This document shows, in pieces, positions 8,940 to 16,582 of a stretch of 64,000 nt of DNA. Position 1 is the stretch's first letter; each line of letters begins with the position of its first letter. Source of the DNA: Winogradskyella forsetii (GTDB taxonomy: Bacteria; Bacteroidota; Bacteroidia; Flavobacteriales; Flavobacteriaceae); NCBI RefSeq assembly GCF_013394595.1, contig NZ_CP053348.1, forward strand, positions 3,630,501-3,694,500, written 5' to 3'. The notes beneath the pieces were generated by a model. The model ran no database searches. It was not told the DNA's origin and was given only the letters and a program-made list of their open reading frames with translations. The position numbers were made by a program, and so were the translations under genes.

Positions 8940-9182
8940 TTATTTAAGCTTGTTTTCAATAAGATTATAAAAATCTTCAAGCACTACAACATTAACAAAA
9001 TCCTCTCCTACTAATTTAACGCCAAAATTAGATTCAACAGAGACAACAAGATCAACAAAATCCAAACTATCAAGATCAAGAGTTTCTTTCAGGTTTGCTT
9101 CTGGAGAAATGTCTTCAGATTCAACTTCAAATTCATCTATAAGAAAGTTGTTTATTTTTTCAATAATAACTTCTTTATTCAT
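8940..9182 (-). CDS. Acyl carrier protein of the pigment pathway
   Basis: An 80-residue acidic four-helix carrier protein. S39 in LDLDSLDFVDLV is the phosphopantetheine attachment site and is fully conserved. It would carry the growing aryl polyene and perhaps the resorcinol precursors. The gene overlaps the end of the upstream ketosynthase gene by 8 bp, so ACP and ketosynthase are coupled. The carrier for primary fatty acid synthesis would normally sit beside fabF and fabD, so this copy is dedicated to the pigment. Confidence 0.9.
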   Translation of the reverse strand: MNKEVIIEKINNFLIDEFEVESEDISPEANLKETLDLDSLDFVDLVVSVESNFGVKLVGEDFVNVVVLEDFYNLIENKLK

Positions 9183-10407
9183 CTTTATTCTTTATTTTTT
9201 TTATAATTAACGCCGAATTGGTTCCACCAAATCCAAAAGAATTCGACAAAAATACATCAATTTTTTTATCCAACGTTTTGGCAACTAAATTTAATTTTGC
9301 TGAATCTTCATCTGGCTCTTCCAAATTTATATTCGGCGCAATAAAATCATTTTGCATCATTAGCATAGAATAGATAACCTCACTTGCTCCTGCCATCCAG
9401 CATTCGTGACCTGTCATTGATTTTGTAGAGCTTACATAAGGGCCGTTTTCCCCAAACACTTTAAAAATAGCTTTAGCTTCGTTAGCATCACCGACAGGCG
9501 TTGAAGTGGCGTGAGCGTTTACATAATCGATTGCGCTACTATCAATATTTGCCTGTTCAATAGCTTTTGACATCGCTCTTGAAGGGCCATCAACATTTGG
9601 TGTCGATATATGGTCTCCATTTGAAGAAAAACCGTAGCCAATTATTTCTCCTAAAATAGGTGCCCCTCTTTTCACGGCAGATTCATAACTTTCAACAACT
9701 AAAGTTGCTGCACCTCCACTAGGCACTAAACCATCTCGGTTTTTATCAAATGGACGTGATGCTTTTGCTGGCTCTTCGAGGTTGATAGCAAACACACCCA
9801 AACCATCAAAACTGCCCATGGCGAACTTATTTATTTCTTGGGTTCCACCACAAATCACACAGTCTTGTAAACCGCTTTTTATAAGTTGGTACGCCATACC
9901 TATCGCATGAGAACCACTAGCACAAGCGGCACTTATTGTAAAATTAATGCCCTTAAGCTTAAAAATGGTTGAAAGATTCATGGTTGCTGAAGAATTCATC
10001 GCTTGAAATATCGCACCCGAACCAACCAAAGCAGTATCCTTTTTTTCTCTAATAATATCTACGGAATTTATAACGGCTTTTGAGGTACTATCATTGCCAT
10101 AAAGAATCCCCACTTCATTTGCATCAAGGAAATCTTGAGATATTTTTGCATTTTCCAAGGCTTCAATAGTCGCTACATAAGCATAAGCGCCTTCCTCTCC
10201 AAGACTCACTCGTTGACGTCTTGACAATTGCTTTTTTAAATCTGGTTCTTCAACCATACCCGTTAGTGGCGAACGGTATCCGAAAGGAATTCTCTCTTCG
10301 TCAATTACAATTCCAGATTTACCATTATATAAAGACTCCTTAACTTCGTCCAAATTTTTACCGATACACGAATATATTCCCATTCCAGTGATTACCACTC
10401 TTCCCAT
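9175..10407 (-). CDS. Beta-ketoacyl-ACP synthase II-like enzyme (main polyene ketosynthase candidate)
   Basis: A 410-residue ketosynthase with the full set of active-site residues: C162 in ISAACASG, H299 in NAHATSTP, K329 and H334 in STKSMTGHECWMAG. It is closer to canonical FabF in length and motifs than the ketosynthase at 5-1156. It is flanked by the ACP gene (8-bp overlap) and the ketoreductase gene (12 bp), which forms a compact elongation module. It most likely performs the iterative condensations that build the conjugated polyene on a 4-coumarate-derived starter. Confidence 0.92.
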   Translation of the reverse strand: MGRVVITGMGIYSCIGKNLDEVKESLYNGKSGIVIDEERIPFGYRSPLTGMVEEPDLKKQLSRRQRVSLGEEGAYAYVATIEALENAKISQDFLDANEVGILYGNDSTSKAVINSVDIIREKKDTALVGSGAIFQAMNSSATMNLSTIFKLKGINFTISAACASGSHAIGMAYQLIKSGLQDCVICGGTQEINKFAMGSFDGLGVFAINLEEPAKASRPFDKNRDGLVPSGGAATLVVESYESAVKRGAPILGEIIGYGFSSNGDHISTPNVDGPSRAMSKAIEQANIDSSAIDYVNAHATSTPVGDANEAKAIFKVFGENGPYVSSTKSMTGHECWMAGASEVIYSMLMMQNDFIAPNINLEEPDEDSAKLNLVAKTLDKKIDVFLSNSFGFGGTNSALIIKKIKNKDE

Positions 10408-10419
10408 TCCAAACTTTAT

Positions 10420-11172
10420 TTAAGAGTAAAGACCTCCATTAATATTTATGACTTCTCCAGTAATGTAAGAGGCATTTTTAGAAGCTAGAAAAGACACTAA
10501 ATGTGCCACTTCTTCTGGGTTACCAAAACGATTTGCTGGGATCATTTTTTTTAATTCCTTTTCATCTAAATCACCAGTCATATCCGTTTTAATGAATCCT
10601 GGAGCCACAGCATTTACAGTAATGTTACGTTTGGCAATTTCTTGAGCCAAAGCTTTGGTTGCAGCAATTACAGCACCTTTTGCGGCAGAGTAGTTAGTTT
10701 GACCTGCTGTTCCTTTTAAGCCAGAAAGCGAAACCATATTTATAATTCGTCCATACTTTTGAACCAATAATTTTTGAATCAAATGATTGGTAACATTGAA
10801 AAAACCGTTAAGACTGGTATTAATCACATTGTTCCAATCGTCTTGGCTCATCCACATAAACAGACCATCTTTTGTGATGCCTGCATTGTTTACGATCACT
10901 TCTATAATAGAATTTTTATTGTTGTCTAGCCAATTATCTAATGTAGATTTAACAGCTTCATTATTTACAACATCGAACTGCAATAATTCACCTGTTCCTC
11001 CAGCTTCCGTTACGGCTTCTAAGGTGTCTAAAGCGGCTTGTTTGTTGTTTTGATAGTTAATTAAAATATGATAATCAGAGTCTTTTGCCAGTTGTATACA
11101 AATTGATTTGCCAATACCTCTAGAGCCTCCTGTTATTAAAGCACATTTGGTTACCTGTTCTTTTTCGTTCAT
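10420..11172 (-). CDS. 3-oxoacyl-ACP reductase (FabG-like SDR)
   Basis: A 250-residue short-chain dehydrogenase with the TGGSRGIG nucleotide loop at 14-21, the NNAG motif at 95-98, and the catalytic S148, Y161 and K165. The C-terminal ITGEVININGG segment is typical of FabG. It reduces 3-oxoacyl-ACP to 3-hydroxyacyl-ACP with NADPH between the condensation and dehydration steps. Its place directly before the ketosynthase and ACP genes ties it to the pigment pathway rather than to general fatty acid synthesis. Confidence 0.9.
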   Translation of the reverse strand: MNEKEQVTKCALITGGSRGIGKSICIQLAKDSDYHILINYQNNKQAALDTLEAVTEAGGTGELLQFDVVNNEAVKSTLDNWLDNNKNSIIEVIVNNAGITKDGLFMWMSQDDWNNVINTSLNGFFNVTNHLIQKLLVQKYGRIINMVSLSGLKGTAGQTNYSAAKGAVIAATKALAQEIAKRNITVNAVAPGFIKTDMTGDLDEKELKKMIPANRFGNPEEVAHLVSFLASKNASYITGEVININGGLYS

Positions 11173-11186
11173 TTAAAATATACTGA

Positions 11187-12323
11187 TTATTTTGTTGTAT
11201 CAACAAATAATTCAACGTTTTGGTACCATTTTCCACCTAATGGTTTCCCGTCAGTATCCAAAAAGCCCCATTCTTTATCTTTCTTTACACGAGCTAACCC
11301 GTTGTGAAATCCTTTGATATTATTTTTACTAAAAATAGAAAAACCTCCTGCGGTTATATCGTATTCAGCGGCAATAATTGTTTTACCTGATTCTTCTATA
11401 AAACCCCATAATTTTTTCTCTTTTACAGGAGCTAAACCACTGGCTGAAAACGTTTCAGCATCTCTATAGATATCATCTACGACCTTTTCTCCTTTCTCGT
11501 TAATATAGCCCCAAAGTTTTTCATTAACCGCAGGTGCCAATCCATTATTAAATGCTCTAACTTTTTTGAAAGTCGGCTTAATAACCCATTCGCCTTTATT
11601 ATTGACAAATCCCATTTGTTTATCACTCCGCGCATAGGTTAAATCAGAATCATCCGTAAAGTCCCAAACTTTATCCGCTCCACTAATAATATTGAGTTGC
11701 TTATCAACTACAATACCAAAAGATTCCCCTTTTCTAGCGCCGACACCTTTGCTATTATAATCGCCTAACTCATCATATTCCAACGGAATAAATATGTTGC
11801 CTTTTTTATCTATCATTCCCCAATTATCATCATTCCGAACTCTTGCATAACCATTGACAAATGGTTTGATAACATCGTAAGTAGGTTCTAGAATGAGTTG
11901 GCCATCAGTACCTAAAAGCCCTAACTTTTTATTGCTTCTATACAGAGCGACACCATCCTCGAAGTCATAATATTTCTCAGTTACTGGTGTTTTTAATTTT
12001 TCTCCTGAAGGATTAACATAATTCCATTGATCATCTTTAAGCACTAAAACAAAACCGGAATTAAAATCTTTTACTTTATCGTATTCTGGTTGAAGCACCC
12101 AGTCACCACTGGTATTAATAAGTCCCCAATGATCACCTTGAAACGCTGCGGCATACTTTCCCGAAAAGCTCGCTGCTTTTTGAAACTGAGGTTTTATGGC
12201 ATACTCTCCTGACTTATTGATATAACCGAATAAATCATTTTCCCTAACCAATGCTAATTCTTGTGCATTAATTGAGAAAATACTTTGTAGAAGTATGACT
12301 AATAATAAGTGTTTAGTTTTCAT
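11187..12323 (-). CDS. Secreted WG-repeat protein
   Basis: A 378-residue protein with an N-terminal signal peptide (cleavage near SINA, residue 20) followed by about ten degenerate WG repeats. Each has a hydrophobic/G segment, a turn with a glycine, then a hydrophobic-x-P-x-aromatic end, as in WGMIDKKGNIFIPLEY. WG repeats form beta-hairpin or propeller-like surfaces with no known chemistry. The gene lies between the ketoreductase (14 bp downstream) and the ammonia-lyase genes in the same orientation, so it is probably co-transcribed with the pigment genes. It may help place the pigment in the outer membrane; that is only a guess from its export signal. Confidence 0.8.
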   Translation of the reverse strand: MKTKHLLLVILLQSIFSINAQELALVRENDLFGYINKSGEYAIKPQFQKAASFSGKYAAAFQGDHWGLINTSGDWVLQPEYDKVKDFNSGFVLVLKDDQWNYVNPSGEKLKTPVTEKYYDFEDGVALYRSNKKLGLLGTDGQLILEPTYDVIKPFVNGYARVRNDDNWGMIDKKGNIFIPLEYDELGDYNSKGVGARKGESFGIVVDKQLNIISGADKVWDFTDDSDLTYARSDKQMGFVNNKGEWVIKPTFKKVRAFNNGLAPAVNEKLWGYINEKGEKVVDDIYRDAETFSASGLAPVKEKKLWGFIEESGKTIIAAEYDITAGGFSIFSKNNIKGFHNGLARVKKDKEWGFLDTDGKPLGGKWYQNVELFVDTTK

Positions 12324-12413
12324 GATTTATATTATTTTGTTTAACAATTCTCAACTTTAACACCCTTGTCATCATCCTTAAGGGAGGACTATTTTTTTAT
12401 TAAGACTGTTTTG

Positions 12414-13949
12414 TCACACAATGTTATTTTTGTGATCCATGATAAATGCTTTTACCTCATTTACATAAGGATACATAACAACGTCTTCCGTAAATATAGG
12501 AACTAATTTTCGGATTTCATCATACATTTTCTTCGTTTTTGAAGATACTTTGTCTTGTGCGTTTAAATACTCAATGGCCTGTATAATGGTGATCATTTCT
12601 ATCGCAACAACTTCAAAAGCATTCTCAATAACCTTTTTTGTAATAAGAGCCGCATTAGTTCCCATACTCACAATATCTTGATTGTCATTGTTATTAGGAA
12701 TACTATGCACATACATTGGATTAGATAACATTTGGTTTTCTGCCGTAGTAGAAGTTGCCGTAAACTGTACACCTTGCATCCCAAAATTTAATCCTAAAGT
12801 TCCAAGGTTTACAAATGCAGGAAGTATTTTATTAAGACTAGGATTTAGTAAATAATTTAATTGGCGTTCTGCTAACATGCTCATTTTAGTAACGACCAAT
12901 TTTAGCTTATCCATTTCTAAGGACACATAATCGCCGTGGAAATTCCCGCCATGATATACATGTTGTTTTTCAACATCTACAATTGGGTTATCGTTAGCAG
13001 AATTTACTTCCTCAAATAGAATACGTTCAATATTATTTAAGGTGTCTAAAACAGGCCCTAATATTTGAGGCACACAGCGCAACGAGTAATATTCCTGTAC
13101 TTTTTCTTCAAAAACCTTAACATCTGGGTTTTTGTTATACAGAAATTCTTCACGCTTTCTGGTGAGCTTACTATCACTGAGATGCGATCGCATTTGTTTC
13201 GCTATTGCTCGCTGTCCTTTGTGCTGTTTTGTTTGGTTTAACTCTAAGGACAGATGATCATCATAGGCTTCTACAATTTCATTGATTGCAGAAGAACATA
13301 AAATAGCCCAATTCAATAATCGCCTTGTATTTATGGTGTTTACAATACCAACACCAGTCATTACCGAAGTGCCATTCATTAAGGCTAATCCTTCTCTTAA
13401 AACAACCGAAATTGGTTTCAATTCCTCTATTTCAAAAACGGCTTTAGTAGATTTCAGTTCACCTTTATAAAACACTTCACCTTCACCAATTAGAACTAAA
13501 GCCAAATGTGCCAATTGCACCAAATCTCCACTGGCTCCAACACCTCCATGCTCATAGATTAAGGGAATGATGTTACGGTTAATTAATTCGGTCATTAATT
13601 CAATAACCGATTTATGAACTCCTGAATGACCTAAGGACAAGGTATTAAGTCTTGCCAGCATTGCTGCCTTTACGTACTGAGGTTGTATTGGATTTCCCGT
13701 TCCAGATGCATGACTTCGAATGAGATTATACTGTAATTTTATGCGGTCTGTATCGGCAATCTTGTACTGTGCCATAGGACCAAACCCTGTATTTACACCG
13801 TAGATGGTTTTGTTTTCTGAAAAATCCCTTAAAAAATTGAAGCTATTTTCAATCGTCTGAAACACAGAAGTTTCTATTTCGATAGGGTTATTTTCAAAAA
13901 TGACTTTGTAAAATTCTTCAACACCTAAAGTTCCATTCAGTTTTAACAT
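12414..13949 (-). CDS. Tyrosine ammonia-lyase (aromatic amino acid lyase) supplying the aryl starter
   Basis: A 511-residue member of the HAL/PAL/TAL family. The A139-S140-G141 triad in GGVGASGDL forms the MIO cofactor, Y50 in IYGVNTGFGP is the catalytic tyrosine, and S79-H80 sits at the selectivity position. From memory of the Flavobacterium johnsoniae enzyme FjTAL, long stretches agree closely, including the YHGGNFHGDY region and the SIPNNNDNQDIVSMGTN block, so tyrosine is the likely substrate. It makes 4-coumarate, the starter of the 4-hydroxyphenyl polyene. It is the first gene of the visible operon. A coumarate-activating ligase is not in the window and may lie beyond the left edge. Confidence 0.88.
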   Translation of the reverse strand: MLKLNGTLGVEEFYKVIFENNPIEIETSVFQTIENSFNFLRDFSENKTIYGVNTGFGPMAQYKIADTDRIKLQYNLIRSHASGTGNPIQPQYVKAAMLARLNTLSLGHSGVHKSVIELMTELINRNIIPLIYEHGGVGASGDLVQLAHLALVLIGEGEVFYKGELKSTKAVFEIEELKPISVVLREGLALMNGTSVMTGVGIVNTINTRRLLNWAILCSSAINEIVEAYDDHLSLELNQTKQHKGQRAIAKQMRSHLSDSKLTRKREEFLYNKNPDVKVFEEKVQEYYSLRCVPQILGPVLDTLNNIERILFEEVNSANDNPIVDVEKQHVYHGGNFHGDYVSLEMDKLKLVVTKMSMLAERQLNYLLNPSLNKILPAFVNLGTLGLNFGMQGVQFTATSTTAENQMLSNPMYVHSIPNNNDNQDIVSMGTNAALITKKVIENAFEVVAIEMITIIQAIEYLNAQDKVSSKTKKMYDEIRKLVPIFTEDVVMYPYVNEVKAFIMDHKNNIV

Positions 13950-14886
13950 CTATAATATCGTAATTTAATAAAAATAGTAAAGTTTTTGTGGAATGCAAAT
14001 TTAAAATAATAAATGAATCTTAACGATTAAAATAATGAGTAATACTATTATAGGTGTTTTAACTCGTATTGAAGATCTGTTAGACCGTGTTGTTGTGTTT
14101 TCGGCAAAAAACAATTATTCTTATTTGATAGAAGCAACATTCCATGGCTCATGGATTGCTAGCGAAAGCGAGTTAACACTAAATCTCAACTGTTTTTAAG
14201 AAGCATAAATATAAGAACGCTTTATTCGTATAAATGCAAATATTTTGAAAACTTCAGAAAAAATATTAAAATTTTTGTAATGAATTTTAGTCGAATAATT
14301 TTAGGGTAAAACCTTTTTATTGTAAGCAGTGTACCTTTCTAGTGACGCGTAAGGAAAGATTCCAAGGCAAATGAATCTTTTTTCATCATTTATAATTTAG
14401 ATCACTTCAATTATACGGAAGCCAAACTAGTGCAATTATTGGTCAACCAAAATATGTTGGTGTCCATAAATTCAAATAGATCAAAATGGTAATGATTATT
14501 TTCAAAAAAGATTTTATGACCATTTTCATATCGCTATTCAATCAACAAAATACTATTGCAAAGAATAGCTTAAATTCTTAAGAAACTATAAGACAAAAAC
14601 AGCTATAAAATTGGATTCCTCCTCTATTTCGTATTTGTCGCTTTTCAAATTACTATTTAACCATAAAACCATCAAATTGTCAAATAAGAACATCATCGAT
14701 TATAGAAGTACCTAGTTTTTGCTCAATGTAAAAAAATTTGAATTCATAGAAAATAATTCAACTATTCTTATTGAATTTTACCCGAGCAGTATCCTATCAT
14801 ACTTTTTAAGCTTTAAATCTCAAAACTTGTACAACTTGAATAATTATTTTAAGAGAAACTGATGCTATTATCAATATCGAATCCTA
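13950..14886. other. 937-bp non-coding interval, possibly decayed DNA
   Basis: This gap separates the pigment operon from the pectin locus. Apart from the putative promoter at its left end I find no gene. Short open stretches look faintly coding: a 54-codon ATG frame at 14035-14199 on the plus strand, and fragments near 14395-14500 that translate to peptides such as NYTEAKLVQLLVNQN before hitting stops. None resembles a family I recognise. The interval could be remnants of a deleted gene. Confidence 0.4.
13996..14026 (-). promoter_or_regulatory. Possible promoter of the pigment operon
   Basis: On the minus strand the segment 14003-13996 reads TAAATTTG, a perfect fit to the Bacteroidota -7 element TAnnTTTG, about 47 nt before the ammonia-lyase ATG. 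The -33 region (14026-14023) reads GTTA, a poor match to TTTG. No LacI-type operator is present here. Confidence 0.4.
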
Positions 14887-15801
14887 TCATTTGTTCTTCA
14901 ACCATTCAGAACAAGCTCTAGTCCAAGAGTGAGCAGTCTCATCTCTTCCCAAACCAAAACCGTGGCCACCTGTTTCGTAAATGTGCATTTCTGAAGGAAC
15001 ATCGTACTGTTTCAAACCTAAGTAATATTGAATGCTATTTTCTACAGGAACCGATTTGTCATCAGTAGCATGTACTAAAAAAGTGGTTGGTGTATTAGCA
15101 TCAATTTGTGTTTCGTTAGAAAATACTTCAATCGTTTCTTCTGATGGTGTTTCTCCCAATAAATTGACTTTAGACCCTTGATGTGTTATTGTATCTTTCA
15201 TCGAAATCACTGGGTAAATCAATATTGAAAAATCTGGTCTTGCACTAGTTTTATCTTCTACTTTATAAACTTCCTTATCAAATTGAGTAGATAATGTTGC
15301 AGCCAAATGACCTCCAGCTGAAAAACCCATGACACCTATTTTAGCTTTGTCGATACTCCAATTATCTGCAGTACGTCTTACATATCGCATTGCTCGTTGA
15401 GCATCTAGCAATGGGCCAATGCTTTTATCTTTCATTATGGCATCGTTTGGCAATCGGTACTTTAAAACAAAAGCCGTGATGCCGAGTGTGTTTAACCACT
15501 CAGCTACTTTATAGCCTTCTTTATGGATTGCTAAATGATGATAACCACCTCCTGGACAAATAATGACTGCTGTTCCGTTTGGTTCTTCTGGTTTAAAAAC
15601 TGTTAATGTAGGAATACTGACTTGCTCTAAACTAGAAATTACAGAGTCTTTTATGATTTCAATTTCTTTAAATCCGGAATTTTCTATGGCGTTTGGAATT
15701 TTATCGCTCCATAGTTGAATGACTTCACGGTCTTTTTGAGCAAAACAACTGAGGAAACAAAAGCAGCTTATAAATAGTATATATTTTGAAATTAATGTCA
15801 T
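14887..15801 (-). CDS. Exported alpha/beta-hydrolase, carbohydrate acetylesterase-like
   Basis: A 304-residue esterase/lipase of the BD-FAE-like type. It has the oxyanion segment CPGGGYHHLA (82-91), the nucleophile S161 in G-F-S-A-G, and the catalytic histidine in the C-terminal TGGHGFGLG. The N-terminus is a signal peptide; the LSC at about residues 17-19 could make it a lipoprotein. ATG at 15801 is chosen because it leaves a 1-bp gap after the upstream stop and starts the signal peptide directly; an ATG at 15846 would add a basic stretch in front. It is last in the esterase/lyase operon and likely removes acetyl groups from pectin side chains or backbone. Confidence 0.8.
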   Translation of the reverse strand: MTLISKYILFISCFCFLSCFAQKDREVIQLWSDKIPNAIENSGFKEIEIIKDSVISSLEQVSIPTLTVFKPEEPNGTAVIICPGGGYHHLAIHKEGYKVAEWLNTLGITAFVLKYRLPNDAIMKDKSIGPLLDAQRAMRYVRRTADNWSIDKAKIGVMGFSAGGHLAATLSTQFDKEVYKVEDKTSARPDFSILIYPVISMKDTITHQGSKVNLLGETPSEETIEVFSNETQIDANTPTTFLVHATDDKSVPVENSIQYYLGLKQYDVPSEMHIYETGGHGFGLGRDETAHSWTRACSEWLKNK

Positions 15802-15802
15802 G

Positions 15803-16582
15803 CTAATTGGTTTTAGTGAAAGCCTCAAAACCTTCAACTTTTTCATTTAAAGCATTGACGGCTAATTTTGCGACTTCTGTAGCTCCGAAAACGGACAAGT
15901 GTGTATTGTCTTCTTTCCCATCAGGAAAATATGAAACTTCATCTGGTTTATAGTGTAAATGCAATTTTTTAGAGCCTTCAACGCCATAGGACTCTTCCAT
16001 TTTTTCGGTTATATACAACAGATCGATAAATGGTACATCATATTCTTGTGCTACCAAACGCGTTTCCAATGGATAAGCGCCGTGTGTATCAATTAAAGTT
16101 CCTTCTTCGTTAAATTTTCGTCTCACTATAGAGGTGAATAAAATTGGTATGGCGCCTTTTTCACGGCTTTCTTCTACGAACTTTATTAAATTATGTCTGT
16201 ACGCTGTATGTGGATTGGTATAGCGTTGAGGATTCGTCAATTTTTGGTCGTTATGTCCAAATTGAATAAACACGTAATCACCTTTTTCCAATTGTTTGTA
16301 AACCGAGTCCCATCGCCCTTCATCGATGAAACTTCTAGTACTTCTACCGTTCGTTGCATGATTTTTCACCGTTGCCTTATCGTTCAAAAACTGTGGTAAG
16401 AGTTGGCACCATCCTCGTTCAGGATTTTCTTCTGGATTAATTTTATCTGACATCGTCGAATCTCCGATGGTGTAAATGGTAATGTTCTGTTTTTGTTGTT
16501 CTGTTTCAGCCGGCTTTTCTTCTTCTTTACACGATAGAAATACCACTAAAATTAAAAGAAAATAGGCTTTAAAATGTTTCAT
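15803..16582 (-). CDS. Rhamnogalacturonan acetylesterase-like SGNH hydrolase (CE12 type), lipoprotein
   Basis: A 259-residue SGNH esterase with block I GDSTM (S42 nucleophile), block II asparagine region NHATNGRS, block III QFGHNDQK, and the D-x-x-H pair in DNTHLSVFG. Together these match rhamnogalacturonan acetylesterases such as RhgT and YesT. The start at 16582 gives a clean lipoprotein signal with lipobox FLSC (C18); an upstream ATG at 16651 would add 23 residues lying within the preceding gene. It overlaps the PL10-CE8 gene by 14 bp. It would strip acetyl esters from rhamnogalacturonan I so that lyases and hydrolases can act, probably in the periplasm or at the outer membrane. Confidence 0.87.
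   Translation of the reverse strand: MKHFKAYFLLILVVFLSCKEEEKPAETEQQKQNITIYTIGDSTMSDKINPEENPERGWCQLLPQFLNDKATVKNHATNGRSTRSFIDEGRWDSVYKQLEKGDYVFIQFGHNDQKLTNPQRYTNPHTAYRHNLIKFVEESREKGAIPILFTSIVRRKFNEEGTLIDTHGAYPLETRLVAQEYDVPFIDLLYITEKMEESYGVEGSKKLHLHYKPDEVSYFPDGKEDNTHLSVFGATEVAKLAVNALNEKVEGFEAFTKTN

Noticed and set aside
12414..13949. Histidine ammonia-lyase for histidine catabolism
   Set aside because: No hutU, hutI or hutG nearby; close agreement with remembered FjTAL sequence and pigment context favour tyrosine.
14035..14199. Plus-strand ATG frame of 54 codons in the large gap
   Set aside because: No recognisable family, no clear promoter, and short length in AT-rich DNA. Kept only as a note in the intergenic entry.
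15802..15846. Longer start for the esterase at 14887 (ATG at 15846)
   Set aside because: It would place a basic stretch before the signal peptide and overlap the upstream gene by 44 bp, whereas ATG at 15801 gives a normal signal and a 1-bp gap.
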